Assembly: GCA_018817245.1 (NCBI GenBank)
Contig: JAHIUG010000063.1
Span: forward strand, 1-7,641
DNA length: 7,641 nucleotides
Source: Patescibacteria group bacterium
GTDB taxonomy: Bacteria > Patescibacteriota > Patescibacteriia > 2-12-FULL-60-25
Direction: 5' to 3'
The notes under the pieces are model-generated. The model saw only the letters and a program-made list of their open reading frames with translations. It was not told the origin of the DNA and did no database searches. The translations under genes were made by a program, and so were the position numbers. Below, piece by piece: positions 5,458 through 7,641 of this stretch. The first letter of the stretch is position 1; every line of letters starts with the position of its first letter.

Positions 5458-6215
5458 TAATCTTATTGCGCATACTCCCATTGCTTGTCGCCCTGCTCCA
5501 GGTCGGTGTTTTTTTAAGTCAATTAAACAATCCGCAAAATTATCCTTGGATTGTATTGACAGGGGTTTTAGCGCTGCCCATTGCGTCTTTTTTCATCATA
5601 TGGAAAAGAGTCGGGTTCAAGCACATGGTAGAAAAAATGACGCCGTCTTTTATACTTTTGGTTGCTTTGGCATTCGCCTTACTATTAGTGGAAAGCCGCG
5701 TGGCGCAAACTGCGGTTGTTGCGATTGCAGCTGTTTCAAGTTTTGTGTCACTCGAACTCCTTTTTCTTCTAGCTTTCAATCCGTCTAAATATCCGGTTAA
5801 TGCTTTATCAAGATTAAACATCGCTTACGTTCCAATAGCAGTCTGGTATATCGCGTACACGTTGAATGGATTGCAGACTTTTTTACACATGGGCAGAGTT
5901 TGGCCAGCTGTGGGCATGACGTTGCTTGGAGCAATTCTTTTTCGCACAACCGGACATCCGGAAGCCACAAGACAACAAAATATATTATGGACAGGAGTCG
6001 GCGCTTTGGTTGGCGCGCACGTTGGATTGTTGGGGATAATAATGCCAATAAGCATGCCAATGCAGGGGATAATTGCGGCGCTGTTGTTGTCAGGTGCATT
6101 GAGAGTAAGGAGGTATGTGCATAATCCAAAACCCAGCAGGAAACAGAGTTGGATAGAAGGCATAGTCGCCTTGGCTGCGTTCGCAGCCTTGCTCGGAACT
6201 GCAAAGTGGCTTTAA
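5454..6215 (+). CDS. Polytopic membrane protein of unknown function
   Basis: The 253-residue product is hydrophobic almost throughout, with about nine predicted membrane segments (near 3-22, 31-51, 64-80, 84-107, 122-143, 149-164, 177-200, 203-217 and 234-252). The loops are short and basic; the longest lies between segments 6 and 7 (RTTGHPEATRQQN, about 164-176). I see no ATP-binding, DEDD-protease or other catalytic motif and do not recognise a family. Its ATG overlaps the stop of the upstream DUF2140-like gene (ATGA at 5454-5457), and it needs no ribosome site of its own. It ends 10 bases before a hairpin terminator, closing the unit. A partnership with the upstream single-pass protein is inferred from coupling alone. 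Confidence 0.8.
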   Translation: MIILLRILPLLVALLQVGVFLSQLNNPQNYPWIVLTGVLALPIASFFIIWKRVGFKHMVEKMTPSFILLVALAFALLLVESRVAQTAVVAIAAVSSFVSLELLFLLAFNPSKYPVNALSRLNIAYVPIAVWYIAYTLNGLQTFLHMGRVWPAVGMTLLGAILFRTTGHPEATRQQNILWTGVGALVGAHVGLLGIIMPISMPMQGIIAALLLSGALRVRRYVHNPKPSRKQSWIEGIVALAAFAALLGTAKWL

Positions 6216-6225
6216 GGATTGTAGC

Positions 6226-6248
6226 CGCAGGACTTTAGCCTGCGTTTT
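6226..6248 (+). terminator. Hairpin terminator of the membrane-protein unit
   Basis: CGCAGG (6226-6231) pairs with CCTGCG (6239-6244) around ACTTTAG, followed by TTTT. It begins 10 bases past the stop of the polytopic membrane protein. The T-run is short. Confidence 0.6.
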
Positions 6249-6279
6249 AAAGAGCTAGGAGCGAAAAAATCCGTGAAGT

Positions 6280-6314
6280 AAAAAAAAGAAGCCGCGTTCT
6301 TATGAACGGGCTTC
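6280..6314 (-). terminator. Strong intrinsic terminator of the small RNA
   Basis: On the - strand GAAGCC pairs with GGCTTC (6309-6314 with 6288-6293) and CGTTC with GAACG (6304-6308 with 6295-6299) around a four-base loop, with one bulged base, followed directly by eight Ts (6287-6280). It is the best terminator in the window. Confidence 0.88.
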
Positions 6315-6461
6315 GAAGAGCGATCTGACCGTAGGATCGGAATCCTACTCCCTAAATAGCCGCTTGGACGATGGGCATCTAGGTTACCAGTACAGCATTT
6401 TTACATGACGTTGGCCTACGTCATGCCGGTGGTCATCCCTCCACCACTGTGCTCGTCAGTC
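6280..6461 (-). ncRNA. Candidate structured small RNA of unknown family
   Basis: This gene-free stretch holds a complete-looking RNA gene on the - strand: promoter at 6496-6468, predicted start near 6461, terminator at 6314-6280, about 182 nt. Helices that can be drawn directly: a closing stem 6455-6459 with 6325-6329 (CTGAC/GTCAG); hairpin 6428-6432:6441-6445; a perfect 8-bp hairpin 6404-6411:6418-6425 with a six-base loop; 6351-6361:6374-6383 with one bulge; a perfect 7-bp hairpin 6331-6337:6342-6348 closing a four-base loop; then the terminator. I checked by eye for RNase P, SRP RNA, tRNA and 6S RNA: conserved motifs of the first three are absent, and the multi-hairpin layout does not fit the single long bulged stem of 6S although the length does. 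A 15-codon frame (ATG at 6463) begins at the 5' end but is probably chance. Function unknown. Confidence 0.65.
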
Positions 6462-6467
6462 ATGCAA

Positions 6468-6496
6468 TTTTTAACATAAGATTGGAGTTCTGTTAA
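6468..6496 (-). promoter_or_regulatory. Promoter of the small RNA
   Basis: On the - strand TTAACA (6496-6491), a 17-base spacer, then TAAAAA (6473-6468) preceded by TGT, an extended -10. Transcription would start near 6461. Confidence 0.5.
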
Positions 6497-6512
6497 GCAT
6501 GTGAGCTCTTTA

Positions 6513-6542
6513 TGACATTTGACGTGACATACGCTTTGACAT
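6513..6542 (+). promoter_or_regulatory. Candidate operator: three TGACAT direct repeats
   Basis: TGACAT occurs at 6513-6518, 6525-6530 and 6537-6542, exactly 12 bases apart, covering the -35, the spacer and the first base of the -10. The latter two extend to TGACATAC. Type II antitoxins commonly repress their own promoter, so this is a plausible binding site, though Phd/YefM sites are usually palindromic. Confidence 0.45.
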
Positions 6543-6547
6543 ACAAT
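6519..6547 (+). promoter_or_regulatory. Promoter of the toxin-antitoxin pair, probably leaderless
   Basis: TTGACG (6519-6524), a 17-base spacer, TACAAT (6542-6547). Transcription is expected about seven bases on, at or next to the A of the ATG at 6554. This decides the antitoxin start against the upstream ATG at 6512. Confidence 0.7.
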
Positions 6548-6553
6548 GTTTCC

Positions 6554-6829
6554 ATGTTTCCAATACACAAAACATTTTCAATTCGTGATTTACAGAGAAG
6601 ATATCGAGAGGTGATAGAGACGGCAAAACAGAGTCAGGATGCAGTCGTTCTTATTAACAAGAGCGTTCCCGAGGCCGTATTGCTGGATAAGCAAACTTAT
6701 GATGAACTCGTGCGGGATGAGTATATTTATGATGAGCCTTATCTCTTGAAATTGATAAAACAAGCAAAATCTTCCTATATTTCCGGCAAAGCAAAAAAAC
6801 TACAATCATGGGATGAACTGGATGCTTAA
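6554..6829 (+). CDS. Phd/YefM-type antitoxin
   Basis: The 91-residue product begins MFPIHKTFSIRDLQRRYREV and continues VIETAKQSQDAVVLINKS-PEAVLLDKQTYDEL, the Phd/YefM fold pattern: an N-terminal dimerisation and DNA-binding domain up to about residue 52. The C-terminal 35-40 residues (EPYLLKLIKQAKSSY...KLQSWDELDA) are the usual toxin-wrapping tail, here ending in the S-W-D-E motif common in these antitoxins. It neutralises the RelE-like toxin encoded three bases downstream and probably represses the shared promoter. The open frame extends to an ATG at 6512, but that would read through the -35 and -10; the ATG at 6554 coincides with the predicted transcription start. Order (antitoxin first) and sizes are typical of type II modules. 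Confidence 0.9.
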   Translation: MFPIHKTFSIRDLQRRYREVIETAKQSQDAVVLINKSVPEAVLLDKQTYDELVRDEYIYDEPYLLKLIKQAKSSYISGKAKKLQSWDELDA

Positions 6830-6832
6830 AGT

Positions 6833-7102
6833 ATGGCTTACTTTATTATCTATACGCCTGAATTTAAGCGTGATTATAAAAAGTTATCAGATACATTGAA
6901 AGAGCAACTTAAATTAAAAGGTAGTTTGTTTGAACAAAATCCATTTCATCCTGTATTGCGTACGCACAAGTTGAGCGGGAGACTGCGTGGTAACTGGTCA
7001 TTTTCTATCGACTTCAAGCATCGTGTAATTTTTCAATTTATCAATACGCAAGAAATACTATTATTACGAGCCGGCGATCATTCCGTTTATAGAAATAAAT
7101 GA
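6833..7102 (+). CDS. RelE/ParE-superfamily toxin
   Basis: The 89-residue product reads as a RelE-type toxin. It has Y-PEFKRDYKKL near the N-terminus, a helical pair (residues about 18-33), NPFHPVLRTHKLSGRLRGNWSFSI (36-59), the HRVIFQF strand (63-69) and a closing L-RAGDHSVYR (77-87). The family cleaves mRNA on the ribosome, and basic residues plus the C-terminal H and Y positions usually take part; here R52, R64, H83 and Y86 are candidates. Assignment between RelE, YafQ and ParE branches is not secure, and ParE members poison gyrase instead. The start is three bases after the antitoxin stop, so the two are co-transcribed. The gene appears intact. Its TGA stop overlaps the -10 of the next promoter. 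Confidence 0.88.
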   Translation: MAYFIIYTPEFKRDYKKLSDTLKEQLKLKGSLFEQNPFHPVLRTHKLSGRLRGNWSFSIDFKHRVIFQFINTQEILLLRAGDHSVYRNK

Positions 7103-7108
7103 TACAAT
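7100..7108 (+). promoter_or_regulatory. Probable extended -10 promoter of the protease-like gene
   Basis: TGATACAAT, identical to the - strand element at 837-829. It overlaps the toxin stop codon. No convincing -35 is seen. The start would be near 7115, giving a leader of about 185 bases containing an octamer array and palindromic element copy 2. Confidence 0.4.
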
Positions 7109-7116
7109 ATAAAAAT

Positions 7117-7140
7117 AAGAGAACATAAGTGTAAGAGAAC
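7117..7140 (+). repeat. AAGAGAAC octamer array, second copy
   Basis: AAGAGAAC, ATAAGTGT, AAGAGAAC, followed by a run of A. It has the same layout as 3372-3395, where the middle unit is AAAAGAGC. Both copies lie just after a probable -10 element. Confidence 0.75.
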
Positions 7141-7146
7141 AAAAAT

Positions 7147-7264
7147 CTGTCATCTCGACTGGAGCGTAGGAATATAATCAGACGTTCAGGAGCGTAATGG
7201 AGAGATCCTTCTGAAAGATTTCTCCGCTTCACTTCACTGCGTTGCGTTTCGGTCGAAATGACAG
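7147..7264. repeat. Palindromic repeat element, copy 2 (118 bp)
   Basis: It begins CTGTCATCTCGACTGGAGCG and ends GGTCGAAATGACAG. Its reverse complement matches copy 1 (1244-1341) in both ends and in the internal GGAGAAATCTTTC / GATCTCTCC hairpin; it differs by about 20 extra bases, mainly in the arms. It lies in the leader of the protease-like gene. Two ATTCGT octamers (7281-7296) follow it before the ATG. Confidence 0.85.
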
Positions 7265-7300
7265 AATAACTTCGTATAAAATTCGTCTATTCGTTATCAT

Positions 7301-7641
7301 ATGAAAAAACAAATTTGGCAAGAAATTAATAGAACGGTCGTGTTTATAGCAGTCGCGGCTGTGGCAGGGGCATTAGCAGGTGCGACCGCTGCTTTGATTG
7401 TGACGCCTTTGGATGTCACGCGTTTAACGCTATTAAATCAGACTTCGTCAACCATTCAGGTCTACGGATCAACAACCACAGAACCAACATTTGTAAGAGT
7501 TGAGCCTCGTTTGGTAGCCCCTCTTCTACCACCCGGATTTATAACAAGAAGAGCAAGTCCGGTGGCAACGGTATATAGTAAAGCAAAGGGTTTCAGTCTT
7601 GAGGGTCGCAGCCTGACGCCGGATAAAATATTAGGACAAGC
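7301..7641 (+). CDS. Membrane-anchored protein, probably a trypsin-like serine protease (N-terminus only)
   Basis: The frame is open from ATG 7301 to the window end, 113 full codons. The N-terminus MKKQIWQEINRTVVF leads into one membrane segment at about residues 13-36, then a roughly 45-residue linker rich in T, S and P (outside the cell). The visible end, SPVATVYSK followed by GFSLEGRSLTPDKILGQA, resembles the entry into the chymotrypsin-like domain of HtrA-type proteases of related bacteria. There V-VY, a D-x-x-LG-G strand and then the region leading to the catalytic His usually appear. The catalytic triad lies beyond the window, so activity cannot be judged. The start is in a CATATG context without Shine-Dalgarno. 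It follows the toxin-antitoxin pair but has its own likely promoter. Confidence 0.7.
   Translation, partial: MKKQIWQEINRTVVFIAVAAVAGALAGATAALIVTPLDVTRLTLLNQTSSTIQVYGSTTTEPTFVRVEPRLVAPLLPPGFITRRASPVATVYSKAKGFSLEGRSLTPDKILGQ

Noticed and set aside
5540..6204. Several open frames antisense or out of frame within the polytopic membrane gene
   Set aside because: They are shadows of the hydrophobic coding frame. They lack family likeness and independent start signals.
6325..6350. tRNA-like T-arm (GTAGG ... CCTAC) on the plus strand
   Set aside because: The loop lacks the TTCRANY pattern and no acceptor, D or anticodon arm can be placed around it.
6449..6463. Leaderless 15-codon peptide starting at 6463 on the - strand (MTDEHSGGGMTTGMT)
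   Set aside because: It lies inside the structured RNA, its codons are used by the hairpins, and it is short enough to occur by chance. It remains a minor alternative.

Overview
The window reads as a piece of a small-genome bacterium, most likely of the Candidate Phyla Radiation (Patescibacteria, Parcubacteria-like). The grounds are indirect. A compact IF3-L35-L20 block sits beside smpB and ssrA, the AI-2E-type permease and the uncharacterised membrane proteins fit that group, no gene has a recognisable Shine-Dalgarno sequence, and spacers are full of short tandem repeats. TGA is used as a stop (AI-2E-type gene; the ATGA overlap at 5454), so this is the standard bacterial code, not the UGA=Gly code of Gracilibacteria/Absconditabacteria. 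The lineage is inference.

Left half, minus strand (1-3320). In transcription order: smpB, the one-piece tmRNA gene ssrA, infC (IF3), rpmI (L35), rplT (L20) with a terminator, then a charged coiled-coil-like protein of unknown function that runs off the left edge. SmpB and tmRNA are the two partners of trans-translation (ribosome rescue), and IF3, L35 and L20 form the classic translation operon, so this is a translation block. The ssrA tag is 21 codons long and ends in V-F-A rather than L-A-A.

Middle, plus strand (3329-6248). A probable divergent promoter drives an AI-2E/PerM-family permease. A single-pass membrane protein with a DUF2140-like extracellular part follows, coupled by a 4-base ATGA overlap to a polytopic membrane protein of unknown function. 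A hairpin with a T-run closes the unit.

6280-6500, minus strand. The gene-free stretch holds what looks like a complete small RNA gene: an extended -10 promoter, about 180 nt with five helices, and a strong intrinsic terminator with eight Ts. I do not recognise its family. It is the best candidate for something undescribed.

Right end, plus strand (6513-7641). A Phd/YefM-type antitoxin and RelE-type toxin pair sits behind a textbook promoter whose predicted start site falls on the antitoxin ATG (leaderless), with three direct repeats at 12-bp spacing over the promoter. Last comes the N-terminus of a membrane-anchored protein, probably a trypsin-like serine protease, cut by the window edge.

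Across the window, spacers just upstream of start codons carry short tandem arrays of 7- or 8-bp units, usually a run on one strand followed by a related run in inverted orientation. A roughly 100-bp palindromic element occurs twice. These arrays differ in sequence but share architecture and placement, and are the second point of interest.
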